From assembly GCA_905236165.1 (NCBI GenBank), contig CAJOOC010000022.1, positions 1 to 36,122 on the forward strand: 36,122 nucleotides of DNA, given 5' to 3'. Below, piece after piece: positions 22,854 through 31,636 of the stretch. Below the pieces are notes generated by a model that saw only the letters and a list, made by a program, of their open reading frames with translations, was not told where the DNA came from and made no database searches. The stretch's first letter is position 1; each line of letters opens with the position of its first letter. The position numbers and the translations under genes are program-made. The stretch is from an uncultured Prevotella sp. Lineage in GTDB: Bacteria > Bacteroidota > Bacteroidia > Bacteroidales > Bacteroidaceae.

Positions 22854-24052
22854 ACATAGCGTATATCCTACATACCACCTCTCCTACTGGTGGCGCCACA
22901 AAATCATTTATGATGATGCTCAGAGGTTTGGTGACAATGGGCGTTAAGCCCGTGGTCATTGTCCCAGACCGTGAAGGCATTTACGCTGACTTGGAAAAGA
23001 TGGGAGTTCCCGTCTATGCAGTCACGTTTAGGATGTATACCTATTCTCATACAGAGACGTTAGTCCAAAAATTGCTATTCATTCCCCGGATGGTAGCAAA
23101 AATAGTCTCTAACAATAGAGCCGAAAAAGTAATTACCCGTATTCTTAAAGAACATAGAGTTGACATTGTTCACACGAATGTAGGGCTTGTTAATGTGGGT
23201 TTTCGCGCTTCTCGTAATTTGGGGCTGCCTCATGTGTACCATTTGCGCGAATATGGTGAAAAGGATTTCGGAGCACGCTATTTCCCAAGGTGGAAGAGCT
23301 TTTACAGGCAACTTGAAGCCGACGGTTCCTACACTATTAGCATTACCCGCGACATTCAGGCTTATCACCAGCAGCAGGGGAAACCCACTGCTGCGGTCAT
23401 TTACAACGCTATCTGTGCGGAAAAAGATAATATGCCACTTGATGCCGGCCCCAAAGATTTTTTTCTTTTTGCCGGGCGCCTACAGCCTGCTAAGGGCGTG
23501 GACTCAATGCTGGAAGCTTATAGCCTGTATGCGAGCAAAACTTCTCAGCCCTTACAGCTCCGTATTGCTGGCGGTTTTGCCGATAGTGTTTATGTGGAGA
23601 AGCTGAAGTCGTTTGTTGTGTCACACAAGCTACAGTCGAGTGTTGAGTTCCTTGGCGAGTGCCACAATGTGGAAGAGTTAATGCGTGGTGCCCGTGCTAC
23701 CATCATTCCTTCGCCGCATGAGGCTTTCGGTAGGGTAATGCCAGAGGCTATGTTTCAGGGCAGTCTTTGTATTGGGCGCAACACCTCAGGGACAAAGGAA
23801 CAGCTGGACAACGGGCTTCGCCTGACGGGAGAGGAGATAGGTCTGCGATTTGATACTGCCGAAGAATTGGCAATCCTGCTGGATAAGGTGGCATCACAGC
23901 CTATAGCCGACCACTACCTCGCTTACACCGAACGAGCCTTCAAGGTGGTTAATAGCCTTTACACTCAGGAAAGTAATGTACGGCAAATTTACAATTTCTA
24001 CAAAGACATTCTTCAAAAATATGGCACGAATCTATGCAAAAACCCCACGTGA
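22850..24052 (+). CDS. Family 4 glycosyltransferase
   Basis: 400-residue GT-B enzyme. The N-terminal domain contains TTSPTGGATKSFMMMLRGL (glycine-rich acceptor loop). The C-terminal domain has FFLFAGRLQPAKGVDSMLEA and IIPSPHEAFGRVMPEAMFQG, with both EX7E glutamates present. It transfers a nucleotide-activated sugar to the growing repeat unit. Last intact gene of the 17,659-24,052 operon; its final 32 bp overlap the acyltransferase remnant. Confidence 0.9.
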   Translation: MNIAYILHTTSPTGGATKSFMMMLRGLVTMGVKPVVIVPDREGIYADLEKMGVPVYAVTFRMYTYSHTETLVQKLLFIPRMVAKIVSNNRAEKVITRILKEHRVDIVHTNVGLVNVGFRASRNLGLPHVYHLREYGEKDFGARYFPRWKSFYRQLEADGSYTISITRDIQAYHQQQGKPTAAVIYNAICAEKDNMPLDAGPKDFFLFAGRLQPAKGVDSMLEAYSLYASKTSQPLQLRIAGGFADSVYVEKLKSFVVSHKLQSSVEFLGECHNVEELMRGARATIIPSPHEAFGRVMPEAMFQGSLCIGRNTSGTKEQLDNGLRLTGEEIGLRFDTAEELAILLDKVASQPIADHYLAYTERAFKVVNSLYTQESNVRQIYNFYKDILQKYGTNLCKNPT

Positions 24053-24155
24053 CCGCATGGCTATGACTCCTAACGCGAGGCCGCTTTATAGCAAGGGTTC
24101 AGTTGCGATTGGCAACAACGCTTGGTTAGGTAACAATGTTTTTGTGTGCGTGTAG
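24021..24155 (+). pseudogene. Truncated hexapeptide acyltransferase remnant
   Basis: A 44-codon frame reads MARIYAKTPRDRMAMTPNAR, then LYSKGSVAIGNNAWLGNNVF before a stop at 24155. SKG.V.IGNN.WLGNN is a hexapeptide acetyltransferase signature normally followed by PGV.IG..A..GA, which is absent in all three frames downstream. Normal family proteins have 150-220 residues, so this is a piece of one. It ends about 50 bp before the 22-bp repeat array. A short functional peptide is unlikely. Confidence 0.7.
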
Positions 24156-24208
24156 TCCCAGAAGCACGATGCACTGGGTTGTCGGGGAGTTTAATACGTC
24201 CAAACCCG

Positions 24209-24330
24209 GAGGGAGGACGGAGAAGACCCTGAGAAAGGACGGCTTTTTCTCGCATATTCTCGAGAGAATTGACGAGAAAGAACGGCTTTTTCTACGAGAG
24301 AGGACGTAGCTTACGGAGAGTATGGACGGA
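24209..24330. repeat. 22-bp period repeat array upstream of the HU-like gene
   Basis: GAGGGAGGACGG (24209), GAGAAAGGACGG (24231), a degenerate unit (about 24253), GAGAAAGAACGG (24274), GAGAGAGGACG (24296) and GAGAGTATGGACGG (about 24316) follow one another at 22 bp or very nearly so. GAGTTTAATACGTCC at 24187-24201 resembles the left boundary of the array at 10082. The array fills the middle of a 334-bp gap; the rest holds the acyltransferase remnant and no other gene. Confidence 0.8.
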
Positions 24331-24386
24331 CCTTTCTCCAAGAAAGGAATAATCTGTCGCAAAATAATGCCTAAAATCCTATACAG

Positions 24387-24773
24387 ATGAAATACAAAAT
24401 CAAGAAAGAGACCAAGCCGAATCTCCCTACTTTCGGCAAATACAAGGCGGTGGCCAGTCACCGCTCTACCGTGGACACCCGCCAGATTCTGGAGGAGGTG
24501 GCCCGTCGTGACGGTATTTCGCTTGGCGATGCCATCGTCGTGATGATGGGCCTCTCGCATGTCATTAACGAGCACCTGCGTCAGGGCGACCGTGTGCACT
24601 TGGACACCTGGGGCCTGATGAAGCTGGAGATAGAGAGCGACAAGGTGGACTCGCCCGAGGAGTTCGATGTCAGAAAGCATATCCGGGGTGTGCGCCTCCA
24701 CTTCATTCCGGAGAGCAAGGACGGCAGCCCCGACCTGTATAAAGACCTGAAGTTTGAGCAGGAACCGTATTAG
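24387..24773 (+). CDS. HU/IHF-like DNA-binding protein (Bacteroidetes HU-like family)
   Basis: 128 residues. The segment HRSTVDTRQILEEVARRDGI and GDAIVVMMGLSHVINEHLRQ is the HU helical dimer domain. GDRVHLDTWGLMKLEIESDK corresponds to the beta platform (compare the G.V.L.G.G.F pattern of HU). The DNA-intercalating arm is replaced by VDSPEEFDVRKHIRGVRLHF, as in the HU-like proteins common in Bacteroidetes. It probably bends or coats DNA. Such genes are often found in Bacteroidetes polysaccharide loci, but no specific role is established. It directly follows the 22-bp array, so those repeats could be its regulatory or binding region (inference). It precedes the heparinase-like gene by 36 bp. 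Confidence 0.8.
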   Translation: MKYKIKKETKPNLPTFGKYKAVASHRSTVDTRQILEEVARRDGISLGDAIVVMMGLSHVINEHLRQGDRVHLDTWGLMKLEIESDKVDSPEEFDVRKHIRGVRLHFIPESKDGSPDLYKDLKFEQEPY

Positions 24774-24809
24774 CCATAGGTTTGTTGTTTCTTGGAAATA
24801 AAAGAGACC

Positions 24810-26711
24810 ATGAAGCTTGCAAGGATTATCTTTCCCGTTCTCTATATGTTGCCGCTGCTGACATTTGCCCAGGAGCGCCCGCTCTTCCCCATTGACGAGG
24901 CCCTTGACTGTCTGGAGTCTATCCCTGAGCCGTCCCAGTTCATGCCTGTGCCTCAGGCTGCCGACACCTTCTGGCGACAAGCCATCCCTACTGAGGTTCG
25001 TGCAGGCTATATTTCCAATGCCAGAAAAGCTAAGGGGAAACGGTGGGAAGCTGTTCCCGACAGTCTTTTCGCTGAGTTTAAGACCATAGGCAATCGTAAG
25101 AACTACGAAAATAAGAATTTTGGGCTTCGCCGACAGTTGGCAAACCTCGTCATGGGCGAGATTATGGAGCATGAGGGGCGGTTCCTTCCCGATATCGTTG
25201 CGGGGCTGCACTATTTTCAGGAGGAGGTGTGGTGGGGACTCCCGGCCCACTATCCTCTTGACCATCCTGAAGCAGACAACCAGCTGGTGGACATTTTCAA
25301 TGCAGAGACGGCAGGAATGTTGGCATGGACGGTGTATATGCTCCACGACGAGTTGGAAGCTGTTGAGATCGGAATATGTGAGGCTGTCAAAAAAGAGATA
25401 GACCGGCGTGTGCTTACACCCATCAGGAAGGCCGACTACTGGTGGAAGAAGACCAACAGCAACTGGAACGCCTGGACGTGCGAGAACTGGCTTGCCTGTG
25501 TGCTGATGTGTGAGGACGACCATCAAAGACAGATGGAGGATGTGGAGGAGATTCTTGGCTGCATGAAGATGTTCTACGACCGATATCCCGACGACGGGGG
25601 CTGCGATGAGGGCGTCACCTACTGGAATCGTGCTGCCGCCTCGTTCTTTGTTTGTGCCTACCTGCTTGATATGTCTACCGACCATCAATTCTCACTGTCC
25701 GATGACCCTAAACTCAAGGCATTGGCAAGCTTTGTATATAAGATGTACATAGGCAACCGCTCGTATGTTAATTTTGCCGATGCAGCTGCCTACCCCTTTG
25801 CCAGCATAGAGATACTTTTTCCCTTCGGGGCATATATTGGTGATACGGACATGACAGGGTATGCCGCGTTCCTTGCACAGTCGATAAACTTCGCTGCCCA
25901 GTTCGGGCAGGGCGGCTTTCCCTGCCTGTCACGCGAACTGCTGTTCCTGAGCCAGTATGACGCTTTCAAGGAGATACAGGCCTCCGAGCCTCTTCTACAG
26001 GATGTGTGGCTGGAGAACATACAAGTGATGGCAGCACGTACTGACGAAGGAACCACGAAAGGGATGTTTGTTGCGGCGAAAGGCGGACACAACAGGGAGA
26101 GTCATAATCACAACGACGTAGGCAACTTCATCGTTTACGGCGATGCTAACCCGTTAATTGTCGACATCGGTGCCGGCACCTATACGGCGGAGACCTTCGG
26201 TGACAGGCGCTATGAGATGATGAACTGTCGTTCGGCCTATCACAATGTGCCTTTCATCAATGGTGTGGAACAGCACTTCGGCAGACAATATCAGGCGAGC
26301 GAGGTGGAATACAGCCAGGAAAACTGGTGTACTACATTATCGATGAACCTCTCTGGAGCATACCCCGAAGAGGCACATGTCATCAGGTGGCTGCGCACGA
26401 TAGAGATGGATCGTGACAGGGGCTTGAAGATAACGGAGGACTATGTGCTTGACAGGTATCTACAGCCTACGGAGATTGTCCTCGTCTGCTGCGGCGAGGC
26501 GCGGCAGAACGGCAGCGGTGACATCGTGATAGGCGAGGGCGGGAAACACCACGTGCGCTATGACGACTCACAGCTCACGCCTGTCATAGAGAAGCTGGAA
26601 ATTACTGATATGACAATTAACAGGGCCTGGAACAACAAGCCTCTTTACCGCATAAGACTTGTGGTAGGCAGCAAGTGGCTTAAAGGATATATAAGTTATT
26701 CAGTCATGTAG
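24810..26711 (+). CDS. Secreted heparinase II/III-like protein
   Basis: 633 residues from the ATG at 24810; the frame is open to a TTG at 24792, but the ATG begins a clean signal peptide (residues 1-20, ending LLTFA before QERP). An alpha/alpha-toroid domain covers about 60-400 (NWNAWTCENWLACVL is the toroid signature). A beta-sandwich follows with KGGHNRESHNHNDVGNFIVY; H432 and H434 are candidate catalytic or metal-contact residues, and SAYHNVPFINGVEQ is the second conserved block. Heparinase II/III relatives cleave uronic-acid polysaccharides by beta-elimination in the periplasm or outside. The gene sits in a biosynthetic locus rather than beside SusCD genes, so a remodelling role on the cell's own polymer is plausible. 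Confidence 0.85.
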   Translation: MKLARIIFPVLYMLPLLTFAQERPLFPIDEALDCLESIPEPSQFMPVPQAADTFWRQAIPTEVRAGYISNARKAKGKRWEAVPDSLFAEFKTIGNRKNYENKNFGLRRQLANLVMGEIMEHEGRFLPDIVAGLHYFQEEVWWGLPAHYPLDHPEADNQLVDIFNAETAGMLAWTVYMLHDELEAVEIGICEAVKKEIDRRVLTPIRKADYWWKKTNSNWNAWTCENWLACVLMCEDDHQRQMEDVEEILGCMKMFYDRYPDDGGCDEGVTYWNRAAASFFVCAYLLDMSTDHQFSLSDDPKLKALASFVYKMYIGNRSYVNFADAAAYPFASIEILFPFGAYIGDTDMTGYAAFLAQSINFAAQFGQGGFPCLSRELLFLSQYDAFKEIQASEPLLQDVWLENIQVMAARTDEGTTKGMFVAAKGGHNRESHNHNDVGNFIVYGDANPLIVDIGAGTYTAETFGDRRYEMMNCRSAYHNVPFINGVEQHFGRQYQASEVEYSQENWCTTLSMNLSGAYPEEAHVIRWLRTIEMDRDRGLKITEDYVLDRYLQPTEIVLVCCGEARQNGSGDIVIGEGGKHHVRYDDSQLTPVIEKLEITDMTINRAWNNKPLYRIRLVVGSKWLKGYISYSVM

Positions 26712-26812
26712 CGGGGGCTCGGGAATGGGCATCTGACCCCGATTTGGGCCAATGCCCCTGTCCCCATAACGCAGGAGGAATTTGCTAATTATACAAAAAC
26801 GCGGTCTGAAAA

Positions 26813-26844
26813 TTTGTATAATCAAGAAATTGTTATTACCTTTG
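26813..26844 (+). promoter_or_regulatory. Bacteroidetes-type promoter of the 26,873-30,676 operon
   Basis: TTTG at 26813-26816 and TACCTTTG at 26837-26844 are 20 bp apart; the ATG follows at 26873. Upstream, GGGCAT and ATGCCC around 26725-26757 could form a weak hairpin, with no T-run. Confidence 0.8.
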
Positions 26845-26872
26845 CGGATTAGAATTAGCATGATGATTAAAA

Positions 26873-28018
26873 ATGGAACCAAGAATCATAGGACTATACC
26901 TCCCGCAGTACCATCCCATACCTGAGAACGACGAGTGGTGGGGGAAGGGATTCACCGAGTGGAACAACGTTGTAAAGGCCCGTCCGCTGTTCCGCGGACA
27001 CTATCAGCCCCATCTGCCTGCCGACCTGGGCTTCTATGACCTGCGGCTGCCGGAGGTGCGTGAGCAGCAGGCCGAGCTGGCTCGCGAGGCTGGGCTGGAA
27101 GGTTTCTGCTATTACCACTATTGGTTTGGAAATGGCAAGCAATTGCTACAGCGGCCGTTCGAGGAGGTGCTGGCCAGCGGCAAGCCCGACTTCCCCTTCT
27201 GCCTCTGCTGGGCCAACCACGACTGGACCAGCAAGACATGGGAAAAAGGAAGCAGCCTGCGGCGCGACACTATGATTATGAAGATGGAATACTCCCGCGA
27301 GGACTACATCCGGCATTTCAATTATGTGCTGCCCGCCTTCCGCGACCCGCGCTATATCACTGTTGACGGGAAACCGCTCTTTGCGGTATGGGCACCGAGA
27401 GCCATACCCGACTGCCGTGAGTTCATCGACTTGTGGCAGAAGATGGCTTTGGAGAATGGTCTGAAGGGAATACATTTCGTAGGCCAAACTGACAACACAG
27501 GCAAGGCTCTCGCCGGCGAAAAGGCCAACTACTATTCTGCCGACAAGGCAAAGGAATACTACCATACAGTGCTGGACATGGGGTTTGACGCTGTGATGTC
27601 ACAAGGGTTTCGCCGCGCTGTGGGTCTGATACAAGGAAGAAGAAAGATGATGTGGAACTTGCTGACGTTCAACACTTTCCTTCCGTCTCATTCTAAGATA
27701 GACTATTCCCGCCTCATGGATAACTACTATGTTGAGGAAGACCGATGGGAAAATGTCTATCCCACTCTGCTACCTCAGTGGGACCGCACACCACGAGCAG
27801 GCTCTAAATCAGAGATCCTGACCGACAGCACCCCTGACCGTTTCCAGCACTACACCGAGAAGGCCATCCAGCTCATCGCCAACAAGCAGTCTGAACACCA
27901 AATCCTATTCCTGAAAGCCTGGAACGAGTGGGGCGAGGGCGACTATGTGGAGCCCGACCAGAAATTTGGACACGGCTGGCTCCAGGCCATCAGGAATGCC
28001 ATTGACAAAAACTTGTAG
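26873..28018 (+). CDS. GH99-like WbsX-type polysaccharide protein
   Basis: 381 residues, no signal peptide. IIGLYLPQYHPIPENDEWWG, KGFTEWNNVVKARPLFRGHY and LEGFCYYHYWFGNGKQLL are the hallmark blocks of the WbsX / glycosyl hydrolase family 99-like domain. LKAWNEWGEGDYVEPDQKFG is the conserved C-terminal block with candidate acidic residues. WbsX-type proteins are frequent in O-antigen and capsule loci; the group is described as glycosyltransferase-like or endo-mannosidase-like, and its reaction is unsettled. It has its own promoter and is 2 bp from the following GT4 gene. Confidence 0.9.
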   Translation: MEPRIIGLYLPQYHPIPENDEWWGKGFTEWNNVVKARPLFRGHYQPHLPADLGFYDLRLPEVREQQAELAREAGLEGFCYYHYWFGNGKQLLQRPFEEVLASGKPDFPFCLCWANHDWTSKTWEKGSSLRRDTMIMKMEYSREDYIRHFNYVLPAFRDPRYITVDGKPLFAVWAPRAIPDCREFIDLWQKMALENGLKGIHFVGQTDNTGKALAGEKANYYSADKAKEYYHTVLDMGFDAVMSQGFRRAVGLIQGRRKMMWNLLTFNTFLPSHSKIDYSRLMDNYYVEEDRWENVYPTLLPQWDRTPRAGSKSEILTDSTPDRFQHYTEKAIQLIANKQSEHQILFLKAWNEWGEGDYVEPDQKFGHGWLQAIRNAIDKNL

Positions 28019-28020
28019 GG

Positions 28021-29094
28021 ATGAGTAAGAACAAAGAAAGGCTCCTGGTCGTAGGACCGCTCCCTTGCGAGAAGTATAACTGTCAGTGGGGCGGTGCGAC
28101 GGTGCTGATGAAGAACTTCCGCGACTATCTGCTCGAGAAAGGCATAGGCCATCGTTTCGTGCAGACCAACAAGTATGTCAACCCACACACGCTGGAGCTG
28201 CGCCCTCGTGCCAACCAGCTTTACTTCATCACGCATTTTGCCGCCGCGCTGCCTTGGTGCGACACGGTGATGTTTAATTTCTCAGACCACGGCACGGTGA
28301 ACATGTTTCCCATGCTCTCATCCTTAGCCCGTAAAATGGGCAAGAAGGTGGTGCTACGAAAGTTCGGCGGCTCCTTCGACATTTACTTGCAGGACGTTCC
28401 CGACGACAAGAAAGGAAAGGTCGTCAGCGCCATCAAAGCCGCAGACCTTGTGTTCTTTGAGACAAAGGCAGGCATTGCCCACCTGAAGACACTTGTTGGC
28501 GAGACGGACAAGATTCACTGGTTTCCTAACGTTAGGAAGGCTGCGCCACAGCGGAAAGACCCCTCGCAGTTTTCCAGGAAGCTGGTCTACATGTCGCACA
28601 TCTCGAACGAGAAAGGCGTTGGCTGCCTGTTAGAGGCGTTCGGCAGGTTGCCGGAGGACTACAGCCTGGACTTCTATGGGGCTATCAAGGAGGACTGTTA
28701 TGATAATTTCGACTGGCAGGCTCACCGGGTGAATTACAAAGGCGAGGTGTCGGCGGCTGAAGTCCTGCGCAGGTTGCCTGACTATGACCTGCTGCTCCTG
28801 CCTTCTTACCGTGAGGGTTACCCGGGAATCATCATCGAGGCACTTTCCGTAGGACTGCCGGTCATCTCCACACAAGTGGGAGGAATACCCGAAATCATAA
28901 CCGACGGCTTCAACGGACGGCTTGTGACACCTGGCACTGAGAAGGAACTAATGGAGGCCATAACCTCCATCGACGAGCGGAACTATGCAGTGTATTGCGA
29001 AAACGCATATCGTTCGTTTTGCGAGCATTTCGACTCGGAAAAGACGAACGAACGTATGCTGAACGAACTTATGGATGGAAGGCATAACTCATAG
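28021..29094 (+). CDS. Family 4 glycosyltransferase
   Basis: 357-residue GT-B enzyme. The N-terminus has LLVVGPLPCEKYNCQWGGAT, an acceptor loop. The donor-binding domain has LVYMSHISNEKGVGCLLEAF and LLLPSYREGYPGIIIEALSV, with both EX7E glutamates, then GLPVISTQVGGIPEIITDGF. Sugar unknown. It lies between WbsX and the cytosolic heparinase-like gene in the same operon. Confidence 0.92.
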   Translation: MSKNKERLLVVGPLPCEKYNCQWGGATVLMKNFRDYLLEKGIGHRFVQTNKYVNPHTLELRPRANQLYFITHFAAALPWCDTVMFNFSDHGTVNMFPMLSSLARKMGKKVVLRKFGGSFDIYLQDVPDDKKGKVVSAIKAADLVFFETKAGIAHLKTLVGETDKIHWFPNVRKAAPQRKDPSQFSRKLVYMSHISNEKGVGCLLEAFGRLPEDYSLDFYGAIKEDCYDNFDWQAHRVNYKGEVSAAEVLRRLPDYDLLLLPSYREGYPGIIIEALSVGLPVISTQVGGIPEIITDGFNGRLVTPGTEKELMEAITSIDERNYAVYCENAYRSFCEHFDSEKTNERMLNELMDGRHNS

Positions 29095-29110
29095 TTAGGA
29101 GGTCTCTGAC

Positions 29111-30676
29111 ATGTTGATTGTTAGATATTTAGAAACCCTGAGGCACTTGCAGCTGACGCAGGTTGTCCACCAACTTAGGCACCGGTTCTATAAGCCTAAG
29201 TTGGGGACTGAGACTTTCGTGGTGGCTAACCATGATGCGGCATTGTTCACAGAGCCTATACCCAAGCCCTGCTGCTATGACAGTCAGGGGCGGTTGAGCT
29301 TCCTGAACATTGCCGACACTTTCCGAGGCTGGAACATGGATGACCATGGAGCGCTGTGGGCCTATAACCTGAACTACATGGACTGGCTGGAGCAGGAGGA
29401 CATTTCAGTGGATGAATGTCTGCGGTGGATTGACCGCTTCATCGACGAACTGCCGGATAACAGGGTGGGCCAGGACCCGTACCCCATCGCCCTGCGTGTC
29501 ATCAACTGGGCGAAGTTCTTCAGCAAGCACCCCGAGTGCAGGAGCGAGAGGCGGCTCGACTCCATGTATGCCCAGACCCTGCTGTTGGAGCGTAAGCTGG
29601 AATATCACTTGCTGGGCAACCATCTGCTGGAAGATGCGTACGCCCTTTTTATTGTGTCCGTTTTCTTTAAAGACAGCCATTTGTTCAAAAAGGCAACCCG
29701 ACTGTTGGCAAAACAGTTGCAGGAGCAGATTCTTCCTGACGGTGCACACTATGAGCAATCGCCTATGTATCACTGCATTATGCTCGACCGACTGCTCGAC
29801 TGCATCAGTTTCTCTGTAAGCAATCCTCTTCAGTTTAAGGGTCAGGAGGCTTTCAGCACGATGCTCAAGCAGAAAGCATCTCTGATGCTGGGGCATCTAC
29901 AGAGCACTGTCTATCGTGACGGTACTATTCCAATACTGAACGACTCGGCATACGGTATCGCACCTGATGCTGAGCAGTTATTTGAATATGCACGGAGGCT
30001 CAACATCTCATGGATACCAATTCCCCTCAAAGAATGTGGTTACAGGAAAATGGGCGACAGCCATATAGAAGTGATAGCCGACATAGGAAACATTGCCGCG
30101 TCTTACCAACCAGGCCATTCCCATGCCGATACTCTCAGCTACGAATTGCGCATAGACGGGAGGCCAGTCATCGTTGATACAGGAATCTCCACTTATAATA
30201 AGAACGAGCGTCGCCAGTATGAACGCAGCACAGCGGCACACAACACGGTGTCGGTTGGCGGCAAAGACTCTATCCACGTATGGGGAGGCTTTCGCGTGGG
30301 ACGAAGAGCAAAAGTTAGCGTTGTAAAGAACGAACTGAATGATATTGTTGCCCGTCATGACGGATTTGGTAAACAAGCCGTTCATGAACGCCATTTCGCC
30401 TGCAAGGACGGTGCATTTTTAGTAGAGGACTGCATTGTGGGAAAAGAGGTTGAGGCAATAAGCTATTTGCATCTCGCTCCAGGGTTGCACGCTGAGATAG
30501 TTTCAGAGACAGATGGTGTGGTTAAAATAGGGAATGTCTCTATTAGGGTGGAACACTGCCATCGCATGGAACTTCAGAATGATTACGTGTCAGTTGAATA
30601 CAATCGGCTACAGTCTTGCAATGTACTTGCGCTGCATTTCGTACAATACCTTAAATATACTGTTCTTTCAACGTAA
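29111..30676 (+). CDS. Heparinase II/III-like protein without a signal peptide
   Basis: 521 residues. RYLETLRHLQLTQVVHQLRH is the N-terminal block of the Hepar_II_III_N family common in capsule and exopolysaccharide loci. Toroid blocks (LNYMDWLEQ, YPIALRVINWAKFF, NHLLEDAYALF) cover about 90-200. The C-terminal sheet domain has YQPGHSHADTLSYELRIDGR (H336, H338) and STAAHNTVSVGGKDSIHVWG. No export signal is seen, so it may act in the cytosol or leave by another route. It differs strongly from the secreted paralogue at 24,810. The last third of the gene becomes more AT-rich. Possible action is on a uronic-acid-containing glycan. Confidence 0.85.
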   Translation: MLIVRYLETLRHLQLTQVVHQLRHRFYKPKLGTETFVVANHDAALFTEPIPKPCCYDSQGRLSFLNIADTFRGWNMDDHGALWAYNLNYMDWLEQEDISVDECLRWIDRFIDELPDNRVGQDPYPIALRVINWAKFFSKHPECRSERRLDSMYAQTLLLERKLEYHLLGNHLLEDAYALFIVSVFFKDSHLFKKATRLLAKQLQEQILPDGAHYEQSPMYHCIMLDRLLDCISFSVSNPLQFKGQEAFSTMLKQKASLMLGHLQSTVYRDGTIPILNDSAYGIAPDAEQLFEYARRLNISWIPIPLKECGYRKMGDSHIEVIADIGNIAASYQPGHSHADTLSYELRIDGRPVIVDTGISTYNKNERRQYERSTAAHNTVSVGGKDSIHVWGGFRVGRRAKVSVVKNELNDIVARHDGFGKQAVHERHFACKDGAFLVEDCIVGKEVEAISYLHLAPGLHAEIVSETDGVVKIGNVSIRVEHCHRMELQNDYVSVEYNRLQSCNVLALHFVQYLKYTVLST

Positions 30677-30718
30677 TTCTTTTTACGTTGGAGACATGGA
30701 ATTGCAACAAGAAAAAGA

Positions 30719-31534
30719 CTAAGGCAACAGCTGGTACACCCTCACCCAGTCGAAGCGGGTCTCATAGACTTTGTCCATTTGTGGCATAAAGAAATCATAG
30801 CCACCTGAGCCTACACTCTGATTAAGCACAATGAACAGGGGATGGTCGAACGACCTCTGGCTTTCAGCAAGGAGGGCAGGGTTGTCAGACTTTAGATATT
30901 TACCCACCTTAACATCGTCTACTGTCCAGACAATACTTTTCTCATCCCAGATTACTCCATAGACATGCCATTTGGTGACATCGCAAGGATATTTGAATTT
31001 ATTGTGCTGCCCATGATTCTTGCGGATAGTCGTCAGCTGAGAATGAGCAGTGTGATTTGAAATCTTCCTGTTGCCAAACACTTCCATTATATCAATTTCA
31101 CTATACAGAGGCTGCTTGGAGGTAGGCCACGTCCTGAGCCAGGCTGCAGGAAAATTGCCGATTCGCAAATTTGTCTTCATGCGAACTTCTATCTTACCAT
31201 AACGAAATTCAAATTTATTTTTTGTAAAGACAGCCCCTGTGAGCATCTGGGCCGTATCGGCATACAATGATTTGTTAGGAATTGCCCGACATACTAGTTT
31301 TCCATTCTAAATAAATGCTACGGCAGACGAGTCTGCGACCCATCTGTTCCATCCGGAATTGGAACGCGGCGGGCATGACCATACTGTGCTGTCGGGCCTG
31401 CTTCCGTCTGGCAAATTGAACTCGTCGCTGAATACCAATGTGTAATCACCATCATCTATTACAACAGCATTGCTTGTTGAGTCAGCAGAAACAAATAACA
31501 GTATTAAAACGACCAAGAAAGAATAATTATTCAT
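30719..31534 (-). pseudogene. GH16-family glycoside hydrolase interrupted by one in-frame amber codon
   Basis: Read from ATG 31534, the frame encodes a signal peptide (MNNYSFLVVLILLFVSADS), then GDYTLVFSDEFNLPDGSRPD, typical GH16 start. Codon 76 (31307-31309) is TAG. Translation then continues in the same frame as NGKLVCRAIPNKS and reaches the full catalytic domain with EIDIMEVFGN (E146, D148, E151), and ends at VYQLLP. GH16 enzymes cut beta-1,3/1,4-glucans or galactans. Homologues typically read E or D plus NG at the stop position, so a single GAG-to-TAG change would explain it. No frameshift is involved. The 30 kb of sequence otherwise ends genes normally, so either a recent pseudogene, an assembly error or read-through. 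Confidence 0.85.
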
Positions 31535-31606
31535 GTGCAAATGTGAAATTATGATGCAAAGAAACACTTTTTTTAAAAATTATTCTTGTATTTGTCAAAA
31601 TAATAG

Positions 31607-31614
31607 TACCTTTG
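31607..31614 (+). promoter_or_regulatory. Bacteroidetes-type -7 box of the wecC operon
   Basis: TACCTTTG at 31607-31614 precedes the wecC ATG by 22 bp. A partial upstream box (CTTG at 31585-31588) is 18 bp away. The gap to the divergent GH16 gene is only about 100 bp. Confidence 0.7.
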
Positions 31615-31636
31615 CACAAAAATTTATATATATAGT

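Noticed and set aside
24126-25688. Minus-strand open frame of 520 codons
   Set aside because: It is antisense to the heparinase-like gene, which has a signal peptide and conserved motifs, and also runs through the repeat array. Its translation has no recognisable domain.
26725-26757. Rho-independent terminator after the secreted heparinase-like gene
   Set aside because: Only a 6-bp stem with a long loop and no T-run.
31260-31340. Frameshift in the GH16 gene
   Set aside because: The two halves are in the same frame (distance divisible by 3); only one stop codon separates them.
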